This document shows, one piece after another, positions 28,659 to 38,330 of a stretch of DNA of 64,000 nt. Origin of the DNA: JANRIG01 sp033765235 (GTDB lineage Bacteria > Bacteroidota > Bacteroidia > Cytophagales > UBA9547); assembly GCA_033765235.1 (NCBI GenBank), contig JANRIG010000022.1, positions 1-64,000 of the forward strand, read 5' to 3'. Position 1 is the stretch's first letter. Each line of letters begins with the position of its first letter. Both the position numbers and the translations under genes were made by a program. Under the pieces are notes generated by a model. It did no database searches, was not told the DNA's origin, and saw only the letters and a program-made list of their open reading frames with translations.

Positions 28659-28693
28659 AAACTATGGACTGACAAGAGATAGGTACATAGTTT
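28659..28693 (+). terminator. Terminator-like hairpin between convergent genes
   Basis: AAACTATG (28659-28666) and CATAGTTT (28686-28693) pair perfectly over 8 bp around a 19-base loop, followed by TTATTTC. It lies between the stop of the RluB-type gene and the stop of the convergent PhoD-like gene. Confidence 0.4.
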
Positions 28694-30022
28694 TTATTTC
28701 AACTCGTCTGCTTTAATTTCTTTAGTCCATTTTTCGTCTCCTTTGCTGTTGTACACCTTCACGGTAAGTTTACGCTCTTTGCGAGTGCCTGATACTTCAA
28801 ATATAGCAAAGTTTCGCTCACCTACAATGGTGCCTTGCACATGCATGGTATTACCTTCATCTATGTCTGCACGCCCCGACGAGTTTAGTGGAGATATGGT
28901 AAAGTCATACAGAGGGTAGGTGCCCGGTCTTTCCATTTTAGTAATTTCAGTATGATGTCTGTCTCCACTAAGAAATATTACCCCTTTTATATCATTGTCT
29001 TGCAGGGCTTTGATAAGCTGGTCGCGCTCCTCGCTATACTGTGCATAGTTTTCATATATTTTGGCAGGATTTATGACTTGTCCGCCGCAAGCTACTAATT
29101 TGAATGGTGCTTTGCTGTTGCGTAGGGCATCTATGAGCCATGTGAGTTGGTCTTGCCCCAGATAGTCTCGAGGCAAGGTTTTTTTCTCGTTAGGCGAGCG
29201 AAACCATCTGTCGTCGACCAGAAACACATCTATATCTACCCATGTGAACATACCTGTGATGCCTCCTTTGCCGGTCATATTTGTGTTAGGATTTCCCCAA
29301 AACATATTGAATATCTCTTGGGTAGTGTTTTTGTAGGCAAATGAGCGGTCTGAGTCATTGGGTCCATAATCATGGTCGTCCCAAATGGCATAGTGTGAGC
29401 ATGAGGCTAATAGTGGCTGCATCTCAGGCAGCGAGCGCGAATGAGTATATCTGTGTATAGTGCCTGTGCGTGTGTTCCAGTCAGCCTCTCTTAGGTAGGT
29501 ATTGTCGCCCAGCCAAAGCATGAGGTCCGGTTTTTTGTCATATATGGCTTTATATATCTCATATTCACCTCCGTAGGGTGTTTTGCCGGGTCTGTCAAAT
29601 CTTTCTTCGTTGATGTAGGCACAGCTACCCATGGCCAATTTGAACGTAGGCGGGTCTGTCCGATATTGCCAAAGGGGCAATGTCTGAAAAGTAAGTGGAT
29701 AATTAAAGGTTGCCTTCTTGCCATTTATTATTGCCTCATAGGTGTATTTTTTGCCTGGAAGCACTTGGTCTGCTACCAGCTTGGCTATATAGGCATTGTT
29801 TTTGGTAGTCATTATCTCATCGGTACTGTATTTGGTACCCGGCAGCGTAGTTTCATAGTATGTAAACTTTACTTTACTTGCTTTGGTAGTCTGTATCCAA
29901 AGCAGTGCTTCACGCATGTCTGCATATCCTACCATAGGACCTGACTGTACAGGTGATTGACACACAGATAGTATTGGAAAATATAAAGTGAAGATTAGTA
30001 TAAATACGCTTTTCATGGCCAT
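28694..30022 (-). CDS. PhoD-like alkaline phosphatase (metallophosphoesterase)
   Basis: A 442-residue exported enzyme of the alkaline phosphatase D family. A signal peptide ends near SVCQ. An N-terminal beta-sandwich domain (about 25-115) precedes the metallophosphatase domain: GSCAYINEE, LWLGDNTYLREADW (metal-binding Asp), IWDDHDYGPNDSD and the late SGDRHHTEI His motif. It hydrolyses phosphomonoesters or diesters outside the inner membrane. Two nearby starts are possible (30022 or 30016); the second begins MKSVFILIF and also fits a signal peptide. It is alone on its strand between a convergent and a more distant gene. Confidence 0.9.
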   Translation of the reverse strand: MAMKSVFILIFTLYFPILSVCQSPVQSGPMVGYADMREALLWIQTTKASKVKFTYYETTLPGTKYSTDEIMTTKNNAYIAKLVADQVLPGKKYTYEAIINGKKATFNYPLTFQTLPLWQYRTDPPTFKLAMGSCAYINEERFDRPGKTPYGGEYEIYKAIYDKKPDLMLWLGDNTYLREADWNTRTGTIHRYTHSRSLPEMQPLLASCSHYAIWDDHDYGPNDSDRSFAYKNTTQEIFNMFWGNPNTNMTGKGGITGMFTWVDIDVFLVDDRWFRSPNEKKTLPRDYLGQDQLTWLIDALRNSKAPFKLVACGGQVINPAKIYENYAQYSEERDQLIKALQDNDIKGVIFLSGDRHHTEITKMERPGTYPLYDFTISPLNSSGRADIDEGNTMHVQGTIVGERNFAIFEVSGTRKERKLTVKVYNSKGDEKWTKEIKADELK

Positions 30023-30098
30023 AAATTTTTTTGAAAATTAACTATAAAAAAAATATCTGAATGTTAAATTTATGTTAACACTTTTTGTATTAATGCAT

Positions 30099-30725
30099 TT
30101 ATATTACTTCTGCCACTACAAGCATAGATTTCCAAAGGTATGGAATACGTCCGCAACCTATTATCTTATTCACCTTACAATGATGGTTTTGCAATAGCTG
30201 AGTGATAGTGCTGTGCGACCAAAATTTGATATGCCCGCCGTCCCATAAAGCCGTAAAATGTTTGTCCATAGCTCCTGCAACTGCCAAAACTATATTTTTG
30301 AGGTATCCGTGATAGGGTGTGGAAATATAAATATGCCTTTGACCTACAGATTGTTGCAAAAACATTTTACAAGACTCCACAAAATGTGCAGGGGTATATA
30401 TATGTTCTATCACCTCGAGCGATATCACTGTGTCAAATGGTATTTGGGCAAGTGGCTCAGGTATGCTGAGGCTGTCAATATCATAGAAATAAAACCTGCC
30501 CGTGCTTTTTTCATTGGCAATGTTTATGCCTGATTGTGAGGTATCTACACCATATACATTGTATCCGAGTTGTAGGAGATGGTGTACCAAATAGCCGTTG
30601 CCACATCCTAAGTCTAATATACATTTATTTCTATCCGGGCTCAGCAATGGTATTAATTTATTCAATATATATCTGCTCGTATGCGGTGCAGCATGACTTT
30701 GAAAAGAGTAGTTGGTATGGTACAT
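30099..30725 (-). CDS. SAM-dependent class I methyltransferase
   Basis: A 208-residue methyltransferase of the Methyltransf_11/UbiG-like type. Motif I is ILDLGCGNGYL (36-46), followed by an acidic strand end GVDTS. IPFDTVISLEVIEH is the post-motif region with the His common in UbiG-like enzymes. The substrate is unknown; placement after a glycosyltransferase suggests sugar or lipid-linked glycan methylation, which is inference. Its ATG overlaps the stop of the glycosyltransferase (TAATG at 30723-30727). Confidence 0.85.
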   Translation of the reverse strand: MYHTNYSFQSHAAPHTSRYILNKLIPLLSPDRNKCILDLGCGNGYLVHHLLQLGYNVYGVDTSQSGINIANEKSTGRFYFYDIDSLSIPEPLAQIPFDTVISLEVIEHIYTPAHFVESCKMFLQQSVGQRHIYISTPYHGYLKNIVLAVAGAMDKHFTALWDGGHIKFWSHSTITQLLQNHHCKVNKIIGCGRIPYLWKSMLVVAEVI

Positions 30726-31573
30726 TATTTATTTTTTTGATTTAATAACTCATATATTTTGGCATCTACCAAAAACCTAAACCAAAATCCTTGTAATACA
30801 TGAAATATAAGCCCCTCTTTACCATCCATAAAACCTAATTTTACAAAATACCTGATAGCAAAATAAATATATACTCTCACAAAGATAGGGTAGCTGTAGT
30901 ATTTCTGTTTCAAATATCTGCGCTTTTCTATGGGGTTTCCTTTGGGGTCAGATTTTATCAATAATGTATCTTCATTATTGGTATGGTTTACCACCTCTTG
31001 GGCTTCGAGTGCTGCCCATCGATTGTGGCGTGTGATAAATGTATCAATATTTTCGGTAATTATATCTATCATATCGCTTTTCAGCAATGGTGTTTTCCCC
31101 ATTATTACAAAATGTTGGTCATAGTTTTTGTCTTCGCACATACCATATTTTTTGTGAAATAATATAGCATGATAAGTAGGGTAGTGCCCGCCATGTTTTA
31201 TCCATTTATTCATAAACATAGTACGCCTCGATGCCATATATCCTACCACATCTTGTGGGATGCCATGAGCAAACAGTGTTTTTATTTCTTCTATAAGCTC
31301 TGGTGTGGCACGATGGTCTGCGTCCATATTGAGCACCCAATCTGTAGCTATAGGCAGGTTTTGCAATGCCCAATTGCGCTGCTTGGCATAGTTTTCAAAA
31401 ACGTGTGTGAATATATGCGCTGTGTATTCGCGAGCTATATTTATAGTATGGTCTGTGGAGCCGGAGTCCACTATATATATATGGGCTTGCAAAGGCAATA
31501 TGCTTAGTATGCAATCTCTCAGGTTGCGCTCCTCATTGTAGGTAAGTATAATGACCGATAGTGGGATATTCAA
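30725..31573 (-). CDS. Family 2 glycosyltransferase
   Basis: A 282-residue GT-A glycosyltransferase: SVIILTYNEERNL at the N-terminus, DSGSTD (36-41) for the nucleotide, and the metal-binding DAD (84-86) in NMDADHR. The layout resembles lipopolysaccharide core glycosyltransferases of the WaaE/KdtX type. A C-terminal amphipathic or membrane-associated stretch (YFAIRYFVKLGFMDG) is typical of these. It is coupled to the methyltransferase by a one-base overlap. It probably acts on cell-surface glycan at the inner membrane. Confidence 0.87.
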   Translation of the reverse strand: MNIPLSVIILTYNEERNLRDCILSILPLQAHIYIVDSGSTDHTINIAREYTAHIFTHVFENYAKQRNWALQNLPIATDWVLNMDADHRATPELIEEIKTLFAHGIPQDVVGYMASRRTMFMNKWIKHGGHYPTYHAILFHKKYGMCEDKNYDQHFVIMGKTPLLKSDMIDIITENIDTFITRHNRWAALEAQEVVNHTNNEDTLLIKSDPKGNPIEKRRYLKQKYYSYPIFVRVYIYFAIRYFVKLGFMDGKEGLIFHVLQGFWFRFLVDAKIYELLNQKNK

Positions 31574-31777
31574 AATTATATCAATGAAGTTGTAATATTA
31601 CTAAATATTTGCCATTTACTTGTATCATCAATCATATTACATGCATAGTTGATATTTATATGTTTACAGTAATGATGGTAATATGAAGGTAATGCTGTAA
31701 AAAACACATAATTTCATCAACTATAAACTTTTTGAATACATTTTTTGTTAATAATATTGTCAAAATAATAGATTTGT

Positions 31778-32104
31778 ATGATACATATATCAGAAACTGC
31801 GAAAGAAAAAATTTTTGAAATACGCCAAAAAGAAGGTTACAACACTGCTCACAACATACGTGTAGCTGTGAAAGGTGGCGGGTGCTCCGGACTTATGTAT
31901 GACCTCGCATTTGACGATACCCTTCACGACAAAGATCAGGTATATGAAGACAAAGGCATAAAAATATTGGTAGACAAGAAAAGCCTGCTCTATTTGCTGG
32001 GTACCACCCTCGACTTTAGTGATGGGCTCAATGGCAAAGGCTTTCAATTTATCAATCCCAATGCTCAGCGCACCTGTGGCTGTGGCGAAAGTTTTGCTGT
32101 GTAA
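31778..32104 (+). CDS. Iron-sulfur carrier protein of the IscA/ErpA/SufA family
   Basis: A 108-residue HesB/IscA-fold protein with the three conserved cysteines: Cys36 (GGGCSGL) and Cys100/Cys102 (RTCGCGESF). These bind iron or a 2Fe-2S cluster for delivery to apoproteins. No suf or isc genes are adjacent. The 204-bp region upstream holds possible -7 boxes: TAATATTG (one mismatch to consensus, 31752-31759, TTG 17 bp upstream) and TAGATTTG (31769-31776), the latter almost touching the start codon. It is convergent with the phosphoesterase gene, only 7 bp apart. Confidence 0.93.
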   Translation: MIHISETAKEKIFEIRQKEGYNTAHNIRVAVKGGGCSGLMYDLAFDDTLHDKDQVYEDKGIKILVDKKSLLYLLGTTLDFSDGLNGKGFQFINPNAQRTCGCGESFAV

Positions 32105-32111
32105 CTTGGTG

Positions 32112-32612
32112 TTAATTACCTCTTTTGCCGAGCTCTATCACTTGCATATCTTTTATCACATGGTAGTCAATGGTAAACCTTATGATGGTCTTTACTTTGT
32201 GAAAACCTTCATTTCCACATGCTCCGGGGTTGATAAATAATGTGTTATATACCGTATCGTGGGCTATCTGCAATATGTGTGAATGCCCACAGACCAACAT
32301 ATCTGGCTTTTCATCCAAAAGTATTTTTTTTACCCTTGCTGTGTATTTGCCGGGTTTGCCTGCAATATGTGTAATTAATATTTTTTTGCTTTCACACATA
32401 AAAATTTGATTTTCAGGAATTAAAGCAGATATATCTTTGCCGTCTATATTGCCATATACAGCTTTAAACGGTTTTAACGAGGATAATTTTCGTATAATTG
32501 TAATGTCGCCCACATCTCCTGCATGCCATATTTCATCACAATCTGCAAAATATTTTAGCACATTTTCGGGCAAATGTCCATGTGTGTCAGACAAAACAGC
32601 AATCTTTTTCAT
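32112..32612 (-). CDS. YfcE/MJ0936-type metallophosphoesterase
   Basis: A 166-residue calcineurin-like phosphodiesterase. All metal motifs are in order: LSDTHGH, HAGDVGD, YGNIDG, ITHIAGKPGKY, VCGHSHI, and INPGACGN near the end. Family members hydrolyse phosphodiesters in vitro; the natural substrate is unknown. Cytosolic, no signal. It lies alone on the minus strand between two plus-strand genes. Confidence 0.9.
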   Translation of the reverse strand: MKKIAVLSDTHGHLPENVLKYFADCDEIWHAGDVGDITIIRKLSSLKPFKAVYGNIDGKDISALIPENQIFMCESKKILITHIAGKPGKYTARVKKILLDEKPDMLVCGHSHILQIAHDTVYNTLFINPGACGNEGFHKVKTIIRFTIDYHVIKDMQVIELGKRGN

Positions 32613-32721
32613 ACAATATCACGTATTATTACCATAGTGTGGACAAAATATATAAATACTTATAGAAAATTGCATAATATTTATATATAAGTGTTTATTT
32701 TTGTTAAATTTTTGATAATTA

Positions 32722-35499
32722 GTGAAATATATATTTTATAAAACTGATTTTTTTGTAAAGGTATTTATATTAATACTGTTTGCATATATTGCCCAAGGGC
32801 AAAAGCTTACCATCACCGATGAAAAGTATAATGAGCACAAAGAAGCAGGAGATAAATTTTTTGAAGATGAAGAATATTTTTTGGCCTCGCAGGAATATCA
32901 CAAAGCTGTGAAGCTCAAGCCCAATGAACACTACATACTATGGCGTCTTGCAGAAAGCTACCGCCTGTTTCTTGACTATGATGATGCTGAGCTTTGGTAT
33001 GAAAAACTGGGAGCACACCCCGACCATGCTTTTCCACTCTCGCTGTTTTGGTTGGGGCTTATGGAAAAAATACAAGCAAAATATACCGAAGCAGAAGCTA
33101 CTTTGAGCACATTTATCAAAACATTTCAGCCAAAAACAGATGAAGACCGTATCAAACTGAAAGAAGCAGATTTTGAATATAAAGGGTGTATATATGCACT
33201 TGAGCAACTCAAAAAACCTATAAAAAGCGTAAATCTCACCTTGCTTCCATCTCCTGTAAATTCCAAAAAGATAGATGCGGCACCCATGTTGTTTTACAAC
33301 GACTCATCTATAGTAATCACCTCATCCAGAGCCGATGCCAAAGGCTCTGAAATAAACATGGCCACCGGCGAATCGCGTACAGACAACTTTAGGTTTGACA
33401 AAATAGGTGACCGGTGGGAGCGCAGCCACAACGATGACAACTTTAATATTGTAAACACTCCCAAAGATGATGGTGCAGGCGAGCTCACCCATGATAAGCA
33501 AAAATATTATTACACCATTTGCGACCCTGAGTGTGCTATATATGTGTCAAAAAAAGTGAACGAAAAATTTACCAAACCCATAAAACTTAATAAAAACATT
33601 AATGCATCAGGATATTGGAATGCCCAGCCTACAGTGTCGCCTACGGCAGATACTATGTTTTTTGTGTCAAAACGCCCGGGTGGCAAAGGACAACACGATA
33701 TATGGATGAGTGTAAACAAAGACAAAACAGGTGCCTCCGAAGATTGGGGGTCGGCACTCAACATGGTCAATATCAATACACCTTATGTAGAAATTTCTCC
33801 TTTTTGGGATGACCATACCAATAGTATATATTTTGCATCCAACGGGCATATAGGATTTGGAGGGTGGGACATTTATCATGCAGCAGGTACACGCCGCGAT
33901 TCTATAGTAAATATAGGATTACCATTCAACTCTAGTCGCGACGACTATTATTATAATCTTGGCAAAGACAAAGGATACTTAGCCTCTAACCGTGAAGGCG
34001 GAATGGGGGAGTTTGATATTTATTCATTTGATATACATGCCAAAGAATCTGAAATAGGCGCAATCCCGCGCGACTCTTTTGCAGACGCTCAAAGTGTGTC
34101 GAGCGTAGGCAAATTGGTGTACAACGACACACAAGCACCTGTGGCCAATGTATCTGTATATCTCAAAGACCAAAGTGGTGAGGTGCTCAAAGAGGCCATT
34201 ACCAACGCAAGTGGCGAGTTCAGATTTGAAAACTTGCCTCCCGACAAAGACTACAAAATACTCATCAAAGAAAATGACCCTCGCATAAAAGCCATAGATA
34301 CCAAATTGGAAAAAACTCCTGCAGCTGCAGCATCAGGCGTACCAACAGCACCAACACCTGTATCTGCTGAAAATAAACCTGCGCCAAATGAAGCACCCAA
34401 ACCTGCACCAACCCCTGTAGAAACACCTGCACCCACACTTGCTGCTGAGCCCACACCTGCCTCAACAGCCAGCCCTGCTACTCCTGATAACAATGCCTCT
34501 TCCCCTTCTCCCACTACTGAGAGCAATGCTGCTTCTGCCTCTAAAGCACCTGTAGAAAAAAAACCTGCTCAATCTGCATCACCTAAAAGCAGGACCAAAG
34601 AAACAAAAGAACCCAAAGCCATTGCCCTTGAAAATAGTACAGTAAAATCTAAAACAAACAATGCCCCATCGTCAAAAGCTATTATTGTACAAAAATTTAA
34701 TATTAATGGCTCATCATTAAAACCAAGTAAAGTATTTTTTGAAAATGTATATTTTGACTTTAATAATGTAGAACTTTCAAAATCTGCTAAAAAAGCAATG
34801 GATGCCCTCATATTGTATTACGGTGATAATAAAGAGATACAAATTGAAATCAAAGCTTACAGCGATGCTTACGGTGACCCTGCATATAATAAAGAACTAT
34901 CTAAACAGCGCGGGCAGGCATGCTTTGACTACCTTGCTGCCAACGGTGTAGAGCAAACGGCGTTGCTCATATCGCCATTAGGCGAAGACAAACCTGTGGC
35001 TGGAAGTAACTCATTCACAGGCAGGCAGCTCAATCGTAGGGTAGAATTTTCAATAATTGGGGGCAAAAAGCCTTACCAACCTACCGCTATGGCTTATGTG
35101 GTAGAGCCTCGTATGAACTTATATGCTATCTCAAGAAAGTTTAACATGAAAGTATCAGAATTGAGAGAAATGAATGGCATAACCGAGCCCTATATACAGG
35201 CATATTCCACTATCAGAGTAAAACGCACCGACGAAGCAATCAACATAGCCCCTGCCACCATAACCAATTTGAAATCCGGTGCTCAAGAGTTTAAGTTTGA
35301 AAACAATCAATTTGTACCTGTGCAAACCTCAGCAGATAATACCCCGCCAAGTGCAGGAGAGGGCGAATATATTGTGCAACCTCAGGAAACTCTTTTTTCC
35401 ATTGCCAAACGCAATGGCATCACAGTAGAGCAACTACAGCAGCTAAACGGACTGAGTGACAATAATATCAAAGTAGGTCAAAAAATAAAACTCAAATAG
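32722..35499 (+). CDS. TPR/PD40/OmpA protein with two LysM domains
   Basis: A 925-residue envelope protein from GTG 32722 with a signal peptide ending IAQGQ. Domains: TPR (about 30-130); PD40 propeller (about 170-450; motifs such as FVSKRPGGKGQHDIW and GFGGWDIYHAAG); a carboxypeptidase-regulatory-like domain (about 465-517); a Pro/Ala/Ser/Thr-rich linker (about 533-630); OmpA (about 669-777, with SDAYGDPAYNKELSKQRG and QLNRRVEFSI); then LysM 1 (about 790-833) and LysM 2 (about 880-925, YIVQPQETLFSIAKR). OmpA binds diaminopimelate and LysM binds GlcNAc chains, so this protein has two ways to hold peptidoglycan. It is a paralogue of the protein at 5971 but has no PorP neighbour. Confidence 0.9.
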   Translation: MKYIFYKTDFFVKVFILILFAYIAQGQKLTITDEKYNEHKEAGDKFFEDEEYFLASQEYHKAVKLKPNEHYILWRLAESYRLFLDYDDAELWYEKLGAHPDHAFPLSLFWLGLMEKIQAKYTEAEATLSTFIKTFQPKTDEDRIKLKEADFEYKGCIYALEQLKKPIKSVNLTLLPSPVNSKKIDAAPMLFYNDSSIVITSSRADAKGSEINMATGESRTDNFRFDKIGDRWERSHNDDNFNIVNTPKDDGAGELTHDKQKYYYTICDPECAIYVSKKVNEKFTKPIKLNKNINASGYWNAQPTVSPTADTMFFVSKRPGGKGQHDIWMSVNKDKTGASEDWGSALNMVNINTPYVEISPFWDDHTNSIYFASNGHIGFGGWDIYHAAGTRRDSIVNIGLPFNSSRDDYYYNLGKDKGYLASNREGGMGEFDIYSFDIHAKESEIGAIPRDSFADAQSVSSVGKLVYNDTQAPVANVSVYLKDQSGEVLKEAITNASGEFRFENLPPDKDYKILIKENDPRIKAIDTKLEKTPAAAASGVPTAPTPVSAENKPAPNEAPKPAPTPVETPAPTLAAEPTPASTASPATPDNNASSPSPTTESNAASASKAPVEKKPAQSASPKSRTKETKEPKAIALENSTVKSKTNNAPSSKAIIVQKFNINGSSLKPSKVFFENVYFDFNNVELSKSAKKAMDALILYYGDNKEIQIEIKAYSDAYGDPAYNKELSKQRGQACFDYLAANGVEQTALLISPLGEDKPVAGSNSFTGRQLNRRVEFSIIGGKKPYQPTAMAYVVEPRMNLYAISRKFNMKVSELREMNGITEPYIQAYSTIRVKRTDEAINIAPATITNLKSGAQEFKFENNQFVPVQTSADNTPPSAGEGEYIVQPQETLFSIAKRNGITVEQLQQLNGLSDNNIKVGQKIKLK

Positions 35500-35510
35500 T
35501 TGAGTTGATG

Positions 35511-35594
35511 TGCCCAAGGGGAGATTCGAACTCCCACACCCTTTCAGGCGCTACCACCTCAAAGTAGTGCGTCTACCAATTTCGCCACCTGGGC
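35511..35594 (-). tRNA. tRNA-Leu (anticodon GAG)
   Basis: 84 nt. On the minus strand the acceptor stem GCCCAGG pairs with CTTGGGC (with one G-T pair), with discriminator A. The anticodon arm CTACT-TTGAGGT-GGTAG gives GAG, decoding CTC and CTT. A long variable arm and the T-arm GGGAG-TTCGAAT-CTCCC are those of a class II Leu tRNA. No CCA is encoded. Confidence 0.95.
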
Positions 35595-35656
35595 ATATGT
35601 AAATGGGGTGCAAAGATAGGTAATAATTTAAAATTTAAAATATAAAAATTTAAGAT

Positions 35657-36418
35657 TTAAGATTTAAGATTTTTTTTGTTTGCAGCTTGTATTTGTTTTT
35701 CTAATTCCATGGCACAAGACAAAAATTTTTGCCTTACAAGTGCTGCATGAGGATTATCGTTTTCGATAGCTAAAAACAGATCTAAGCTATCGCCGGAGAG
35801 GTAGTCTTTGGTGTCTGTAAGTGATTGGTAGGCTTTGGTCTTGAGTGCTGTATCAGGTATTTGCATGGCATCCAACACTCTGGCTACAAAGTGGGTAAGT
35901 GCCTGTACATAAGCCATTTGTGTATCATGCTCGTCGGGAGTTTTTATCAATACATTCAACTTTAATACATTGCTCAAAAAATTTATTACACAATTGAGCC
36001 GTGATGTGCGTATAGGGCAAAGCACAAAATTAAGATTTTCTATGCCATTTTTGCCACTTTGAGGTCCAAAAAGCGGGTGAGTAGCTATTATTTCGCAGGT
36101 AGCAGGCAAGTATTTGAGCATAAGCTCCGCAGGCTTTATTTTTACAGATGCCACGTCTATCACCATAGCAGTAGGGTTTATGTATGGTGCATTTTCTGCC
36201 AAAAAAAGTTCAAAATAGTTTATAGATGTGCATAGTATTACTACTTCTTTTTTTAAGCATTCATGCAAAGGCAACCATTGCACTCCCAAATGAGATGTTT
36301 CGGCTTTCCTATTGGTTCTATTCCAGACAGTTACTTCAAAATGTGGGGTAAGATGCGGTGCTATGAATTGACCAAAAGGTCCGAAACCTATGATAGAAAG
36401 TGTACTTTTAGACGACAT
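35657..36418 (-). CDS. Prephenate dehydrogenase (TyrA-like)
   Basis: A 253-residue NAD(P)-dependent dehydrogenase for tyrosine synthesis. The Rossmann motif is GFGPFG (11-16). The diagnostic THPLFGPQSG segment holds the catalytic His, and the C-terminal helical dimer domain follows (DTQMAYVQALTHFVARV). I start at ATG 36418 (MSSKSTLSIIG); the frame extends to 36547 but that would overlap the upstream gene by 115 bp. The protein is shorter than many TyrA enzymes and has no ACT or chorismate mutase domain. It starts 14 bp after the upstream glycosyltransferase gene. Confidence 0.87.
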   Translation of the reverse strand: MSSKSTLSIIGFGPFGQFIAPHLTPHFEVTVWNRTNRKAETSHLGVQWLPLHECLKKEVVILCTSINYFELFLAENAPYINPTAMVIDVASVKIKPAELMLKYLPATCEIIATHPLFGPQSGKNGIENLNFVLCPIRTSRLNCVINFLSNVLKLNVLIKTPDEHDTQMAYVQALTHFVARVLDAMQIPDTALKTKAYQSLTDTKDYLSGDSLDLFLAIENDNPHAALVRQKFLSCAMELEKQIQAANKKNLKS

Positions 36419-36432
36419 GAAGATATACCTTA

Positions 36433-38097
36433 TTAGTTTTTGCGCACATATATGAGCACAAGCTCTTGACCTTGAGGTTGATATGTAAGTGCTTGGTCGT
36501 CCCACACATAGTTGGTATTCATGCCTACCATATCTGCTACACCACACAGCCTGTAGTTTTCTTGCGAATATTTATTGAACCAATCAAAAATGATAGTGGG
36601 GGAGCCCGGGCGTGTGAGCCATGAGGTACCCACGCGGGCAAATACCATGTATTTGGGCTTCTCTTTTTCTATTTCTGCTATCATCTCGTTTTGCATACGG
36701 GTGTTGTAGTCGTGTATTTCCATTAAGCCATAGGTATATATGTATCCTGTGGCCGACTTTCGGTCTGCATAAAAAAAGAGTTGAGGTTCGGAGCCGAGCA
36801 CTGCTATTTTATCATTTTCATTACTATTTTGCTGTATATATCTGGCTATTTCCAGCGACTCTACAAAAGGATTGCTGCCATATATCATTTTGCAAAGCTG
36901 CACAGGTCGTGTTTTGAGATAATAATTTTTGCCTTTGGCAATGGCATTGGACGATACCAGTATTAACAACACATAAGGCAATGCACCCACTATTTTAACT
37001 TTTTCGCCAATGAGTTTTACCACAAAATCCAGACCTAATGCAAACAACAATGCTACCGCAGGAAATAGCGGGATAAAATAGTGCTGTCTGAAATAAAAGC
37101 CAGGGCATACGGTAGCAAAAGCGAATATTGCAAAACCCAATGCCAAGGCTATTTGAAATGGGGTATGTTTTTTTATAAACAATAATACCACTGCTGCCAT
37201 ACCTATGATCCATACCATAAAAAACTCATCAAACATAGGTTTCCAAGTCATATTGAATAGCATTTTGCCGTCTTCAAATGACACACCCGACGCATATTTT
37301 TGGGCATATTCAAAGGTCCAAAACCAAAATTTATCAAACACACCCGCTTGATACATGATACCCACCGTGACCAAATATGGTACAAAAACTCCAATGCTAT
37401 ATAGCAAAGTGTTGATTATTAATGATATAATATTTAATGGCTTGGTTGTGAAATAATGGATGAGTATGATGCATCCGCCAAAAATGAGAAAAAATACTGC
37501 TTGCTGCTTCATCAAAAATGCCATGCCCATGGCAATTCCAATAAGTGGCGACAACCAAAATTTTTGACTTTTTTGCCAAAGAGTAAATAAAAACAAACCT
37601 AATAAGGCAAAAAATGTGACAAAATGGGTGGCATGTGCAGCAAATCCGAGTACAGAATAGCTTACAGCCATAAGCCCAAAAGCACCACTTGCTACTACAC
37701 CTACTGTGGCATTGTACACATTTTTGCCAATAAAATATAAAAATGTCATAGATGCTAAGCTCATGATGAGTAGTCCAAGATGTACTCCATCTACTGTTTC
37801 GCCAAATATGAGTTGAATAAGAGCATACATAAAATATGTGCCCGGCAACTTCATATTGTATGCATTGGCATAGGGAGGTATGCCTTGAAGTATAAGGTTG
37901 CCAATATATGCATACTCGCCTTCGTCACGTTCAAATGGTATGGATACCAACCTGAATCGTACAAATGCCACTACCAATAAGCAAACAATAAATGCAATAA
38001 AATGTATATCGAAGGTAAATGATGATGGTGTAGCTGTGGTAGCCTGTGGCGATGCAGGCTGCTTTGCTTGTGGGCTTTGTTTACTGTTCTTAGCCAT
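36433..38097 (-). CDS. Membrane glycosyltransferase of the GT39/ArnT-like type
   Basis: About 554 residues with roughly ten transmembrane helices. After a cytosolic Ala/Pro/Gln-rich N-terminus (about 1-25) the first loop contains FERDEGEYAYIGNLI, the acidic Asp-Glu motif of GT-C glycosyltransferases that use polyprenyl-phosphate sugars. A C-terminal soluble part (from about 425) includes IAVLGSEPQLFFYADRK. It would transfer a sugar from a lipid carrier on the periplasmic side; acceptor unknown. I start at ATG 38097 (MAKNSKQSP); the frame runs open to 38184. tyrA lies 14 bp downstream. Confidence 0.85.
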   Translation of the reverse strand: MAKNSKQSPQAKQPASPQATTATPSSFTFDIHFIAFIVCLLVVAFVRFRLVSIPFERDEGEYAYIGNLILQGIPPYANAYNMKLPGTYFMYALIQLIFGETVDGVHLGLLIMSLASMTFLYFIGKNVYNATVGVVASGAFGLMAVSYSVLGFAAHATHFVTFFALLGLFLFTLWQKSQKFWLSPLIGIAMGMAFLMKQQAVFFLIFGGCIILIHYFTTKPLNIISLIINTLLYSIGVFVPYLVTVGIMYQAGVFDKFWFWTFEYAQKYASGVSFEDGKMLFNMTWKPMFDEFFMVWIIGMAAVVLLFIKKHTPFQIALALGFAIFAFATVCPGFYFRQHYFIPLFPAVALLFALGLDFVVKLIGEKVKIVGALPYVLLILVSSNAIAKGKNYYLKTRPVQLCKMIYGSNPFVESLEIARYIQQNSNENDKIAVLGSEPQLFFYADRKSATGYIYTYGLMEIHDYNTRMQNEMIAEIEKEKPKYMVFARVGTSWLTRPGSPTIIFDWFNKYSQENYRLCGVADMVGMNTNYVWDDQALTYQPQGQELVLIYVRKN

Positions 38098-38233
38098 ATT
38101 TTGTTTATAAAAAAACAAATATAAGCATGGTTTGTAATATTGCTTTTTTTTTATCCTAAAATTATCCTTTACTGACACTGTCAATACCTGAACTATACTA
38201 AGAATGTAGCTGCCTTGCTCATAATATCTTATT

Positions 38234-38283
38234 ATTATATATCCCCAATTATTATATATAATGAGAAATATATATATATATAT
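38234..38283. repeat. AT-only inverted repeat and (AT)n tract
   Basis: ATTATATAT (38234-38242) and ATATATAAT (38254-38262) form a perfect 9-bp inverted repeat, followed by an (AT)n run at about 38267-38282. It lies in the 233-bp gap between clpB (ending 38331 on the minus strand) and the GT39 gene. It could form a cruciform or weak terminator, but A/T-only palindromes arise easily by chance. Confidence 0.3.
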
Positions 38284-38330
38284 GACAGATGATTAAGTTA
38301 CTTCATATATAATTTGGTATAATATGAATA

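Noticed and set aside
34251..34526. Ala/Gly/Val-rich ORF antisense to the second OmpA gene
   Set aside because: It is the mirror of the Pro/Ala-rich linker codons on the plus strand, not an independent gene.
35511..35594. tRNA-Leu as an integration site with an island beside it
   Set aside because: The genes on both sides are ordinary housekeeping and envelope genes, and I see no integrase or duplicated tRNA end.
38234..38283. AT palindrome and (AT)n run as an origin or att site
   Set aside because: A/T-only palindromes are easily formed by chance here; no DnaA boxes or integrase near.
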